NCBI GenBank assembly: GCA_020536535.1
Contig: JAHLWZ010000518.1
Coordinates: 66,454-130,453, forward strand
Reading direction: 5' to 3'
Origin: Pelomyxa schiedti
Taxonomy: Eukaryota > Evosea > Pelobiontida > Pelomyxidae
DNA: 64,000 nucleotides
This document shows positions 12,353 to 23,583 of the stretch, piece after piece; position 1 is the first letter of the stretch; every line of letters starts with the position of its first letter. A program made the position numbers and the translations under genes. The notes under the pieces were generated by a model that saw only the letters and a program-made list of their open reading frames with translations, did not search any database and was not told where the DNA came from.

Positions 12353-14771
12353 CTAACTGTAGGGTGTGAGTTCGTGGAGTAAATTAGCAAGGCTTTGTAG
12401 AACTTTGCTTGTGTCTGCAACAGGCTTGCTAAGCTCCTAGTGGAAAAGAAAATTAGCAAGTTGTGCCAAAAAAAAGAACACACCACGGGAGTAAGGGACG
12501 GCGTGCTGCCTTGGTGAGGAATGTTCATGGATGATGTGATATTTGGTGACAGAGTACTGAGAAGCTTGTGCCGCAAATGAACTCTGTCGTTGTGTGCGGA
12601 ATTAAAACACAGAAAACAGCGGTTTGACTTACAGAAGCTCAGTGTTCGAGTTCGGCTTCGATAGAGCTTCGGCATTGGAGTTGTGCACTTGGGCAGAGTT
12701 TACAAGAGCAGTAGACATTTCTGCTATCGACTTGGTTGTATTCTGATCTAGCTTTGGTAATGAAAAGAGGATTCAAAGAAGATAACATCTAAATCAATAA
12801 TAGGACTGGATTGAATAAAGTACTATTTCCAAAGAGAATGGCTTTCAGTGTAGACAGTTTAGCAGCGGCCTCAGGGGAGGGATTTGTTGTGACTGTGAGT
12901 CGCTCGCTACTGCCGATCTTGTGAACGTTAGTCCTGAAAAAAAGGGAGAGTAGGTGCCTGTGGGAACAATATCTCTTGTGCACCAGAAAGCTCCTTGGTA
13001 AGAACCGAAGAAAGGTCTATAACACCATTTGTTAACTGTGTCTGCTTAGAAATAAGTGCTCTTGTCAGTAACAAACGGGCAAATTGCATGTGTTGCTTTG
13101 ATAGTAACTGGGAAGTTTTGTTTGTTTGTTGGAATGATATTAGTATCACTCAGAGGTGCTGAAGAGATCACACCTCAGAAAGGGTATCAGACACTTCCGT
13201 TGTTGTTTGTATTTCAGTTTCTTTCGTAGCCTGGATGAGGGGGAAAATGAGAGTAGCGGCATTGCTAACTGCAATCTTGTTTATGTGCGAGAGAAGAGAA
13301 TTCAGTTCTGATCTGGTCTGTTCAATGCTCTGCTTAATCCTTGACAACCTTCCAAGCATTACCAAATTTTAAGAGCACCAGAAAATATCACACTCGAGGT
13401 CAGAAGGAGGTTCACAATTTCCGTTTAGTTTTACAGATTCGATATAAGCTGAGTGATGTGATTGCATAATGGCTGATTTTGCGTAATGTTCATAGCTTTG
13501 TTCTAATCTTGTGAAGTGAGAAGGAGAATGAGACCGCACTTCAGTCACCTTGACTGTAAGCATTGGTAATTCACACACGAACACCTTTTTTCTTTTGTGA
13601 CTAGGAACGAAATCTTAGAGTTCAACGTTTTATGCGGGGAAATTAAACCTGCATATACTGAAGTGATACACTGGGATGCTTCATGAAGAGTTCCTGTCAC
13701 AGTCCTTTCAAGTTGCAGTACACTACATGACGGCAACGAAAGGTCAGTAGCTCCTGGCGAAAAAAAGTCAATGAGAAGAAAGTTATGCATTTTGTGTGTA
13801 AAGTACTTCCAAACACAAATTGCTGTAAATTTGAAAGATCGGCAATTACTCCGGAAATTTGTTCAGACAACTACAAATGCATATGTCAACATAAGGCAAT
13901 AAAATTGAAGATAAGGCTCACATTATGTTTAGAACACTCAAAATTGTGTATTGCCTGAGACAAAGGACTTCCGGACCCACCAGTGCACACTCTACTGTTT
14001 GATACTTCCTCCAACCGTGAGTGAAACTGTTTTTCATAATCGAGAATTGCAGTGAGAGAGTCCAGATCTGCACTGAGCTGTTGATACAGAGAAGTAAGCT
14101 CCGCTTCTGCAGTTGTAAGCAGGTCAAGTTGTTCATGCCTACGAGGCGAAAAACGTTGGACTTGAATGGAAAAGATTTCGTGACGTCAGTACATGGAACT
14201 ATCCAAGACCGCCTTTTTTACATCTGGGATGTCATCCAGCTCCTGGTAATTTTTCAACAAAATATACTAGCAAGAGTATGAAGAAAGATGTAATGTTCTA
14301 TAGTAAAATACATTTTCACTTGGTTGAATCCAAAAACCGAGAAGAGGAGCAAAAAGTAATGGAAAAAAACCCAACAGCAAGCAGCCCATTGGCCTCAGTT
14401 GACGCCGTCCTCGTGGCCCCTCGAGCCTCCAGCCCTCCCTCTCCCTCCTCATCTCCTTCTCCTTCTCCTTTTCCCTCTCTCTGCCGCCACTGCACCTCCG
14501 CCTCCGCCGCCGCAGCCTGAGCATCTGCCTCCTCCCTCTGCAGGGCCGCCCACAGGCACTCGGCGTCGCCCCCGCCGCCGCCCTGCAGCAGCTCCCCAAC
14601 GAACTCGCGGGCCACCTCGGCGCTCTCCGCGTGCCCCAGAGACACCAGCATTGCCTCCAGCCGAGATCGCCGCGGGTCGTCGGGCCCAGCCGTCACCTCG
14701 CCTGTGGCAGCGACCTCCCCCACTTCCTCATCAGCTGCTTCACAACACCCGACTCCCTCCTTGTCACTCAT
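12353..14771 (-). CDS. Coiled-coil protein of unknown function
   Basis: The family was not recognised. The start MSDKEGVGCCEAADEEV is taken from ATG 14771. The first exon encodes an acidic N-terminus, a helical segment (RLEAMLVSLGHAESAEVAREF), a Gly run and a Glu/Gly repeat (GEGEGDEEGEGG). Later exons, separated by short introns, read as heptad-like helices, for example AELTSLYQQLSADLDSLTAI and SRIKQSIEQTRSELNSLLSHI. The end LLHELTPYS and a TAG at 12355-12353 follow the last helix. The order of small acidic head then long helical body recalls augmin/HAUS, COG or nucleoporin-type scaffold subunits, but no diagnostic motif supports any of these. Exon phases inside 12900-14300 were not all resolved. 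Confidence 0.6.
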
Positions 14772-14882
14772 TTCCCTTCGCTCCTTTCGGTGACGAAAAC
14801 AAAAACGTATTTTTTTTTGCATCTTCTTACGGGATGTCCATAGGATCGAAGGCCGCGTGCAATGTAGTGTGGAGTGGATAGT

Positions 14883-16783
14883 TCAGTGTGATGAATTTGT
14901 CGTCGATTTGCTAGGTTTAGTCTTCTTCTTGGATTCAGTTGGTGTGGTTGTTGCTGCTGAAACCTCAACTTGATGCCCAAATGCACCCTCCACTGCAGAA
15001 CTGCGAAGAAGTTTACCTACTTCAGAGGCAACTGCACTGCTGAGTGGAGCCGGCATTTTATTGGCCCAAGGGGTACCTGTTAGAAAAACTGTTAGCCCCT
15101 CTAGTGGTGAAAAGAAAAGGGAATAACCTGGTAAAGGCATAAAGTAATGCATTCTTATGTGGCAGCCCATTGTGACAAGTTCATTTATGAAGGCAAGTGT
15201 CATGAACTGTTGATTTTCAGTCTCCTCAGGGGAGCCCAAAATAAAATCAACCTTATAGAAATCAATCCATAAAAGCTGGTGATGTGATATTTACCTGGGG
15301 AAGCAACCCAGCACCAAGTAGAAGAGAACACGCATTCCTGATGGTGGCTGATGTGTGACATCTATGCATCCTCTGCAGGACTTCATCTGATCCAGACTGC
15401 CCACCAACTGCAACAACTTTTGTGGCGGATTGAGCTAAAATGGCTGTAGAAAGAAGTTATAAGCTGGTGCAACTTGAAGGTAGATACCAACTGTCTCAGG
15501 GGTGACAAACTCAGGGCGTACCTCACTGGGAAAGGATCCAAGATACATATTGACGGGATATCTGTTTCCCGTCACACGTGTTTATATTCTGGCTCAGGCA
15601 CATACTTTTTTACTGTGCTAACAAGTTCTTTCAGTTTGTCTATATTTGGAGTTCTACCATCTTCAGACATATACCCCAGGCTGCATAGGAAGTGTGTCAC
15701 TGAAGAAGGTAAAGAAGGGGAAGCGGTGAAGAGGAAACACCTGTTTGGAGTAATAAATCTTATATCTACAGGAGATGGATATCTACTAACATAGTGCTGA
15801 ATAATTTTCTCAATTGAGGCAATGGAACGATATCTTATGGTCCCTCCATGGAGACCTGAAGTTTGGCAGTACCTTAACCTGTTACTGCGTGTAGACACAA
15901 GAGGCCACGCTACCTGCAAGCAAAAGGGCAACCTCTCATTATTTCAATGGGAGGATGAAGTGCAGGTTCTTCACAAAATGAGATGTAATCGTCCAACCGC
16001 GGGATGAGTGGTGGTGATGGGGTATAGACAATCTGACTGGTGCTTACTGATTTGAATGCAATACCAGGGATGGATTCCCATGGGGCACCTATTGCAAGTT
16101 AAATTTAAATTGGTGTTGTGAATACTGAAGTACCTTTTGTAACAACTTTCACTATTTCTCCAATCACATGCTCACCTTCACCACGACCTGCTATGTGGAA
16201 TCCTAAGTCAAGTGTGTCGGCAGGACAAGCCGTTGGATGAGCACCTAGATATTTTTGCGGTTATAACGCACCACAGTTAGGAATGCAAACCCCCAGCACA
16301 TAGAATGATTCTATGTAAGTCAGAGGGGCTCAGGGAGGCCAATATATCATTGATTTCCTTTCGGACGAGTTCAAGGTCGCATGACATGAATGAATCAAAG
16401 TAGAACACAAATCCCACAGTCCTGAGAAAGCCTCGTCAGCGGCCAAACAAATACTGCAACAGGTACGTGGCTAGTGTTTGCTGCAAAAAGGCGACCGGGT
16501 TCTTTTTGCACAAGACTACGTGCACATCGCCAAGATCTTTTAGCACGGGTATCAACGTACCTTAGGGTGCTGTCAATCCAAAACGAAACCAACACAGAGA
16601 TCTAGGCAACGAACCCCACGAGAAAGTATTCTTCCCATGTCTGAACCTTGCAACAGCCGTGCACGGCCACACCGCTCGCGATTCTGTCACACAGGAAGAT
16701 CCAGGTGCAGTAACCTCCGTCGTAGGCACTGTCGAAGAACCAACACCCGGTACAGCACTCACACCGTCACCAACAGCCGCCAT
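14883..16783 (-). CDS. B12-binding-like / radical SAM protein, archaeal MJ1487-like family
   Basis: The N-terminal half reads as ARFRHGKNTFSW, then KDLGDVHVVLCKKNP, VGFVFYFDSF, ILCAGGLH and DLGFHIAGRGEGEHVIGEIV. This matches the Rossmann-type B12-binding-like domain of MJ1487/TIGR04013 radical SAM proteins. The radical SAM core begins with IEIMRGCPFACR spliced to YCQTSGLHGG, giving the CxxxCxxC cluster motif (C-PFA-C-RY-C) that binds a 4Fe-4S cluster and SAM. It continues with VDIRFITPN, SVNMYLGSFPSEVRPEFV, KVVAVGGQSGS, VDFILGSPEE and the late motif MHYFMPLPGTPW. The tail is Lys/Ser-rich. The start is MAAVGDGV at 16783. No substrate is known to me for this family, which is best known from methanogens. 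At least eight short introns show it is a settled nuclear gene. It is divergent from the LRR gene, 193 bp away. Confidence 0.82.
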
Positions 16784-16976
16784 CGCCTATTTAAACGAGC
16801 TGAATGAACCGAAAAAAGAGCTGAATGATCGTGGGTCTCAAAGACACTTGGCAATCTCTCTTCTCTTTATTGTTGACACTTTGGCAGTAGTTCCCGGCGT
16901 TGTCACTGTGGTTGAAGGATTCCTGTTAGATCTCCAATCATTTTGTTAATTTATTTTTCTCCTGTTGGTGTCGGGG

Positions 16977-19330
16977 ATGAGAGCGTTTGGTGCCCGTAAG
17001 TCGCTTCAGTTGCAAAGGAAGCAGAGATCCGCACCCAATGAAAATGCCGTTGCTTCTTCGTCGTTATCGGCGAAGATCCCCTCGTTGTGGTCAATGTGTC
17101 TGCGAGCCTGCTGCGCTAAGGACTTTTTTTCCACTCAACAACAACAATTGTGTGTGCGCAACGGGCAGTCAATAGAATTGGACTTTGGTTCTCCTCGCTC
17201 GTCGGCGGCATCTGCAGAATCAACAACCTTATCTACAGCTAGCAGCCACAGCAAAGTGCCTCGTGTATGGCTGTTGGATTCTAAAACCGCCGTGTCTTTG
17301 TGGAAAATTGTGTGCCAGAGATTGATTCCTCATCAATTCCAGCTGGCAACCGGACAAAAAAAGCCCCCGCATACCGGGAGAGTTCTTTTGAGTACGACAA
17401 AGCAGGATTCCCCTGTGGAGCCCATTTTTTTGCAATTACCTCCCCCTCCAACCACGCCATTGGCACCCTCTTTGGTTCCGCTTCCGTCCCTTCTTTTTCA
17501 TTCGAGTCCCCCCATGGAAACGTTGCACTCACAAAAACCTGACCTTTCCGTTACCTCACCTCCATCAACTCCCCTTGGGCCTCGTTCACACCCAGAACAG
17601 GTCCAGCTTCGCCGCACCCAGTCTGAATCCCCTCCCCTGGCGCAGACTCTCCGAAGTAAACCGTTGGTTTCACCTACATCTCCCACTAGATCATACAGTC
17701 TTTCCCCTCAGTCCCCAGAGATTTGTAGGTGCCCTGTTACGCCACCTTCGTCTCCACTCGGTCCTGCAAAAGTCTCATCACCACGAGCCTCCCAATCATT
17801 ATCTGAAAGAGTGTGTCAGAAATGCAATAAACGTCGTCGCATTTCGTACCCAAACTCTCCTACAAAATTCCCGCGATCTCCAACAACTCCTGTCAAACAC
17901 ATTTCCTCTCAATCCAACTCTACAACCTCTGCTGCTGTTAGTGCAGCCACACCCTCGGTAATAAGGAAACCTCTGATAGATCCAACCACTCCCCTTGATG
18001 GCACCTTTCTCACAGTACACTTATTGCCCGGTTTTGCCATGCATCCAAAGTTCCCACAATTACTGGATCTAAGTGGCTGTCCTGTTAACAACAAGTCACT
18101 ATTAGTTGTTCTAGGTTCATACTTGCACTCACTTTTTTGTGTTAATGTCACATAGATTTGAAACTACTTCGAGGATTGAGTCTTTCTCAATGTCGCTTTT
18201 TTGACAGTGCTTATCTTGATCGAATACGAGGTTGTGTTCCCTTTTCGTATGTCAACTGATTGTTATAGATCTCATTTGGCTTGAATGGTTGGACCTGAGC
18301 AATACACCCATTACAGATTCGTCGATCCGATTTCTGACAAGTACTTTTCACATATTTTTATGCAAATTATTTACATGACAAGGTTTGCCACATTTGAAGT
18401 ATCTTAATCTGGAGAGCACCTCCATCACCGACTGCGGTGTATCAATTGCCTCAAGTTAGTAACCTTTTTTTTGTGGAACCCGCTTAATATCCGCCCTTAG
18501 ATATTCTGGATCTTCAATACCTCAACCTCAACAGAACTAAAGTCAGCAATGAATTTCTAAAGCCAGTTGCTTCACTACCGTCCACGCACTCGGAGTTGGG
18601 GTAAGAAAGAATATAAAAAATGGACCGCTTCATCATCGCACAATCAAAGCAGACTCTCTCTTTTTTTTCTATCATTAAATAGTGCTTGACAGTTCACAGT
18701 TTTTCGACCCTGTGGTCCACTTAAACGTGATGTTTAAACACAGAATCCAGAAGCTTTCTTTGTGCGCCACCAGTCTAACAGATGACTGCATACCATATTT
18801 TCAAGGCATCCAATGCTCTTCATTTTCACTTTTTTGTTTTAAATGTACTGTAGATTTTACAAATTTGACATCCCTGGAACTTCGAGGGTGTACAATCTCG
18901 CAGAAAGGACTTGTTGTGTTACAAAGTATCGAAACAACCTCCAATCAATTCTTACAGGGAACCTTACACTCGTTTAGATATTTTCAAATCACAACCCACA
19001 ACAAAAACTGTAGTTAAATCCATGATGAGCACAATTGGTGGGTTACGACTTCGAACCTCACTCTTGCACCGCTAATGCACACAACAGAAATCAGCCGTAA
19101 CTTTCCATTAAATCTCCAGTGGTGGCAGACCCTCACCTCTGGCTGTTTTCCCTACGACTCCCTGTGGGACACTGATCTCCTCAAACAAGCCATCTTGTAT
19201 TCTGACGGTAAGATTATCCCTACTTAACTTTGCTCTAACACAACTCACAACAGTAGGACAGCAAAGACTGCACACCGACAAAGGAGAAAAGACCAGTCCC
19301 ACAGGCACCAACCCCCGAACCAGGCACTAA
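16977..19330 (+). CDS. Leucine-rich repeat protein with Ser/Pro-rich N-terminus
   Basis: ATG 16977 opens MRAFGARKSLQLQRKQ. About 320 residues of Ser/Thr/Pro-rich sequence follow, with many SPP/TPP/SPxxP sites and one CxxC (VCQKCNKRRR, near 17815). From about 18000 the small exons encode cysteine-type LRRs: PQLLDLSGCPVNNKSL, LRGLSLSQCRFFDSAYL, WLEWLDLSNTPITDSSI, LKYLNLESTSITDCGVS, LQYLNLNRTKVSNEF, QKLSLCATSLTDDC and LTSLELRGCTISQKGL. The end TNPRTRH plus TAA at 19328-19330 follows an intron at about 19206-19253. LRR proteins of this kind usually serve as binding scaffolds, and many F-box adaptors carry such repeats, but no F-box was seen here. Function is unknown. Confidence 0.75.
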
Positions 19331-19434
19331 CACTAAACCGTTGGTCCTCTCAGACTCCAAACAAAAAAAAAAATCCACTTCCTTCTACCCGTGTGTGCCT
19401 TACTTAGTACGTGTGCCTATCCCACCCATTACAA

Positions 19435-20385
19435 ATGACAACGATGTCATCGGCATCAAGCCGCTGTGGTGGCATTGCCGAGCCCACGCCGCACCCGCGC
19501 AGCCTTCATTTGCCAACCACTAGTGCTAGTGCCAGTGCCAGTACCAGTGCCAGTACGGCTGCTGCACCTGTTGTTGCATGTGGCGGGGCACCGGGCTCGC
19601 GGGCACAACCGACGGCCACGACGATGAGGGAGTTCCTGCGCACCGAGCTGTTGATTCTGAAACTCGTGGCTGCTCAGGACAAACTGCATGCAGACCACCT
19701 GAGGGTCGTGTACCACAAGAATTCATTCCTGTACTGTGTGTGTCTGCCCTATAGGCCTATCTGTCAAATTCATTCACTCACTCAATTGCGTGTGGGGTGC
19801 ATACGTGGGTGGTGTTCAATCACCAGTCCTCTCCCAACTCCTGCCGTGTTGTGTGTTTTGGCTGCAGAGGGAGGGCTAATGGGTGGTTTCTGCATTGCTA
19901 GGGGCGAATAGAGCCGACAGGCTGCGTGAGTTGAGACAATTGAGAGAGAAGCAACACTTAATGAATGGAGCACCTCAAATGTTGGAAGGTTGGTGGACCT
20001 TTCTCTCTCCTTCATATCCCTAATAATTGTGAAAGCTGTATTCTTACTCAAAGTTTGTAGAACAGCCTCCATCAGTACAACATACTAACAGCGATACATT
20101 GTGTGCCAAATGTGAGGAAGCCATACTGGATAATTATGACGCCAATGTACCTCCATTTTCTCTTTTTTTTTAGAAGCCTGCATCTTCGACTGACTTTGTT
20201 GTAGATGGATAAACTGAGACAACTTAACTCGGTGGTATGTTTCTTTTTTCTGACCAATGTCTCATCGGTTCTATTTGTAGTTTGAGCAATTTGCAAGCCA
20301 CACTACAGGCAAAAGACCCCCAGCAGAACAAAGTGGACCAGAAAGGAACAACAAGAAAACCAGAGTTGAACAGCGTAATGAATAA
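19435..20385 (+). CDS. Small protein of unknown function with Ser/Ala repeat and basic tail
   Basis: ATG 19435 starts MTTMSSASSRCGG. An imperfect hexamer repeat (AGTGCC-type, about 19520-19560) encodes alternating Ser-Ala/Ser-Thr. A helical segment follows (MREFLRTELLILKLVAAQDKL). After an intron of about 180 nt come NRADRLRELRQLREKQH, TLCAKCEEAILDNYDAN with one CxxC pair, and MDKLRQLNSVFEQF. The tail NNKKTRVEQRNE is basic and could be a nuclear signal. The stop is TAA 20383-20385. Length is roughly 190-200 residues. No family was recognised. Confidence 0.55.
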
Positions 20386-20502
20386 GGAAAATGGTTCTTT
20401 TAGCACAAATTTTTATATTGTTGTAATGGTGTGACGTGAATGGTAATGGGCCTCAATTCCACAGCAGTTACTATCTCTACCTTAGTAAAACTCCTACCAC
20501 CC

Positions 20503-21512
20503 TTAGTGGTGGCTTTTGTGAGTGTGGGAGTGTTTGTGACCGGATGAAGAGTGACGTGAGGATGAAGAGGTTGATGATGCTGTTGTGGGGGTGGCAGGGG
20601 AAGAAACGGGTGTTGATGCGGGAGGGGAAACTGGTTGAGTTGCGGTGGCTGTGGGAGATTGTGTCGGAGTGGCGGGTGTTGTTACAGGAGGAGCTCCCGT
20701 AGAGGCTGGAGACCCGGGGGGAGGTGCTGCTCCACCCTGTTGGGCAACAGCTTCCTTTAAGTATTCCAGGTGCTTCTCCACTACATCAAGAGTGAGAGGC
20801 TCCTCTCCTGGGCTTGGGCTGACGGATACTTCCGTAGGTGCTTTTTTCCACAAATTAACACTTCGTTGGAGGATTTTGACTGCAAGTGCGTAATTTCCAA
20901 CTGATGCTGTCAGTACTCCTACATCGACTACTTTGTGTTAAACGCACAACCCAACTTTGGTGACATACATATTAAAGGGGCCAAATGAGGTGAATGTTTG
21001 CCGTGAACTTGCTCCCATAATGTGAGGGAAGCTTTATAAGCTTGTAGTGCCTTGGTCAAATCTTGAGCTGGACTGCTAGCCATCATGTAGCCTAGCCCAA
21101 GAAGTGCTAAGGCAAGATCCTGTATGACCGATTACGCATTCATATTCAACCCATTGGGATACGAAACTGTTTTGGGTGCAAAAGGCTTTTCTGCTTCCAC
21201 CATTGCTTTTGTTAAAGTTTCTTGTGCTTTGGGCCAATTCTTAGCATCCACAGCCTTTTTTTTGTTTAGAGAATGAGTCCTTGTAAATGACAGTTGTATT
21301 TTTCATCATTATCAGTAAGGGAACCCACATGAAGACCAGTCACAAACAACAATGAAGCCGATGACGGTTGAGGCGTTCCAAGCCTCTCTTCTGTGGATAC
21401 AACAACCAAACTTTCTAAGAGCCTTCAAAGCGTTATTGGCAGTCCAATTTGATTCAAAGAGTTTGACTGGAAAGTACCGTATTGGGCTCGAAATAGGGCA
21501 CTGACTAGTCAT
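20503..21512 (-). CDS. TPR-like repeat protein with Ser/Thr/Pro tail
   Basis: The exons read as helix pairs in TPR spacing: WPKAQETLTKAMVEAEKPF, DLALALLGLGYMMASSP, LTKALQAYKASLTLWEQVHG, VGVLTASVGNYALAVKILQ and LDVVEKHLEYLKEAV. This resembles kinesin-light-chain type TPRs in which each repeat logs a list of helices. The C-terminal 90 residues are Pro/Thr/Ser-rich and end in a His/Lys/Ser cluster (HKHSHTHKSHH). The likely start is ATG 21512 (MTSQCPISSPIR), but the first intron can be read in two ways that put the next exon in different frames. No catalytic motif was seen; the protein is probably an adaptor. Confidence 0.6.
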
Positions 21513-22007
21513 GGTACTAACACGTGTTACAGAAGAACACAACACAAATGATGGGGGAAAAAAGGGAAAATACAAACACACGAAACAGGACAACAAACCA
21601 ACGTGATGAAACGAAGACAAAAAAACGAGAGTGTGTGAGATCTGATACGATGATGTCGTAGACACGCGCCAGTGGCTTCCGGTTGTTTCGCCGACAAAAT
21701 CCCGGCCCTTTTTGGAGTCCTTTACCGGTAAAATAGATCTCGCAAAAGAACTTTGATTTTTTTCTGTTATGTTTTTCAACCGGCAGTTTCTGCAATTGCG
21801 TTAGAACTCAGGATCCCAAAGCAGATGGCGACGACCAGGGACAACTTGAGTTCGGATTGGGCGGCCAGGGGAGAGCTGTCACCCCTCGACATAATTAAGC
21901 AAAAAAAACCCGTGCCGCGCCAAAAAATATCGTCGATGGTTCTTTGTTATCTTCTACAGCTTCCCGAAAAGCAAAATTCAGCGCCACACAAAAGAAAAAA
22001 AAACAAG
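21513..22007. other. Divergent intergenic region with in-frame upstream ATG
   Basis: This 495-bp stretch lies between the TPR gene and the carbonic anhydrase gene. An ATG at 21825 is in the same frame as the carbonic anhydrase start at 22008, with no stop between, so an N-terminal extension of 61 residues is possible. The extension is polar and basic near its end (HKRKKNK). The rest is AT-rich with no other recognisable content. Confidence 0.45.
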
Positions 22008-23410
22008 ATGCGAGGTGTTGTGGCGGTGTTAGTGTCGTTTTTCTGTTTAGTCCGGAGTAGCACCCTCGGTTTTGGTTCAGAATGGGGCTATGAGGACAGC
22101 GGATCTGTGAGAGGTTGGCTTACGTTTTCGAACACATGGTGTTTTCATATCGCACATTTCTGTGACGCACCAACCTCCTATTGCATGTCTAGGGGTGTCT
22201 TTGTTCATGTGGGTTTTTTTTAACAAAAAAAAAAAAAAGGCCCAGCAAGATGGTACGAAGTGTACCCTGCTTGTGGCACAGGTGCGGCTGTGGAGCATCA
22301 GTCACCAATCAATATTGACAGTTTTTCTACCGTGCATGATGCATCACTCTCTGAGCCTTTCGTGTTTGGCTACAAAGATAACGTGGCATTCAACGTTTCA
22401 AATGTGGCCTATTCCATATTGGTTGATGGCCAAAGTATGTGGGATCCTGCTCTCTTATCTACTTTATACTGAAGAAAGCTTGTAACAGTTCCTATGGATT
22501 TCACATTTGTTGGCCCAAGAGATCTGCAGACTACATATAAACTTATTAGCTTCCACTTCCACTGGCATGACAGCACACTGGAGGGCTCCGAGCACACCAT
22601 TGATGGTGTCAAGGTGCGTTTGAGCGGCATACGATCAACTTATTTACTCTTTAGTACCCTCTCGAACTTCACCTCGTCCATATTCGCTCTGATTTTGCTG
22701 ATCTGCATGAAGCACTTTTATCTGGAGAGGCAAATGCTCTCAGTGTTGTAGCAGTACTTTATACGATTGGGGAACCAAACACAGAGCTTCAAAAAATCAC
22801 TGATGCTGCAGCAAACGTGCCATACCCTGGAAACACTCCCGTCTACATTCCTGATTTCACTCTTAAATTAATACTACCGTCACTTCTTTTGTCCCGTTAT
22901 CAGTACTTCCTCTACTCAGGAAGTTTGACAACTCCTGGATGCAATGAAGTTGTGCAATGGGTGGTTATGACGGAGCGCGTTCAAATTGCTGCTGATCAAC
23001 TGTCAGGATTCCGTGCTATGCACCACCAGCTTCTCGAGGCACACTCCACATCCACAGGTTAATCCCTCCCCTTTTATTTACTGTCTATACTTATGCCATT
23101 CTTAGAAGAACCGTTTGATGTCATATGCAACGCACGACCAGTGCAGCCCTTGAATGGTAGGACCGTGATTGTTGGTGGGCAACCCTCCACCAGTGAATCC
23201 ATCAGCACCTCAAGCAGCAGTTCCCTCAGCAGCAGCAGCTCCATCAGACTCTCTTCATCGCAACCTGTTGTCTCTTCAATCGAGGACTGGGAACCACCCG
23301 CCAAGGCTGACACAGGACCAGCCATTGCCACACTGACACTTTCGCTTGCTCTTGCTGTAGCCAGCGTACTCGTGTTCTGCATCATGCTATGTAAGAAGGC
23401 TCCTAAGTAA
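22008..23410 (+). CDS. Alpha-carbonic anhydrase, secreted domain with C-terminal membrane anchor
   Basis: This enzyme hydrates CO2 to bicarbonate. ATG 22008 gives a signal peptide (MRGVVAVLVSFFCLVRSST). The core shows WGYEDSG, HQSPINID, FHFHWHD (first two zinc His) and LELHLVH (third zinc His, after an intron), then YSGSLTTPGC with the substrate-pocket Thr pair. All three zinc ligands are intact. The usual proton-shuttle His (human CA2 His64) is not evident at VAFNVSN. A Ser-rich stalk (SSSSSLSSSSSIRLSSS) and a hydrophobic helix (LTLSLALAVASVLVFCIML) followed by CKKAPK give a type I membrane protein facing outside or a lumen, like mammalian CA4/CA12 by analogy. The stop is TAA at 23408-23410. 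Confidence 0.93.
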
Positions 23411-23583
23411 TCAATCCATTTTTTGGTGTTGCAATACCGAAAATTTCGCGGCCGGTCGACAAGACAAGGTTTGAATCAATTTCGTGTCATTCGGTGCCAC
23501 CCGGCGAACGTAAGGTAGAGCAAGTGGCTTGTTGGTGTTGTTCGTTGCTGACGGGATATAAATTGTAAGTTCCACACGAGCAG

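Noticed and set aside
22204-22238. T-run followed by A-run as a possible retroposon tail
   Set aside because: It lies inside the first intron of the carbonic anhydrase gene, with no target-site duplication or element body visible.
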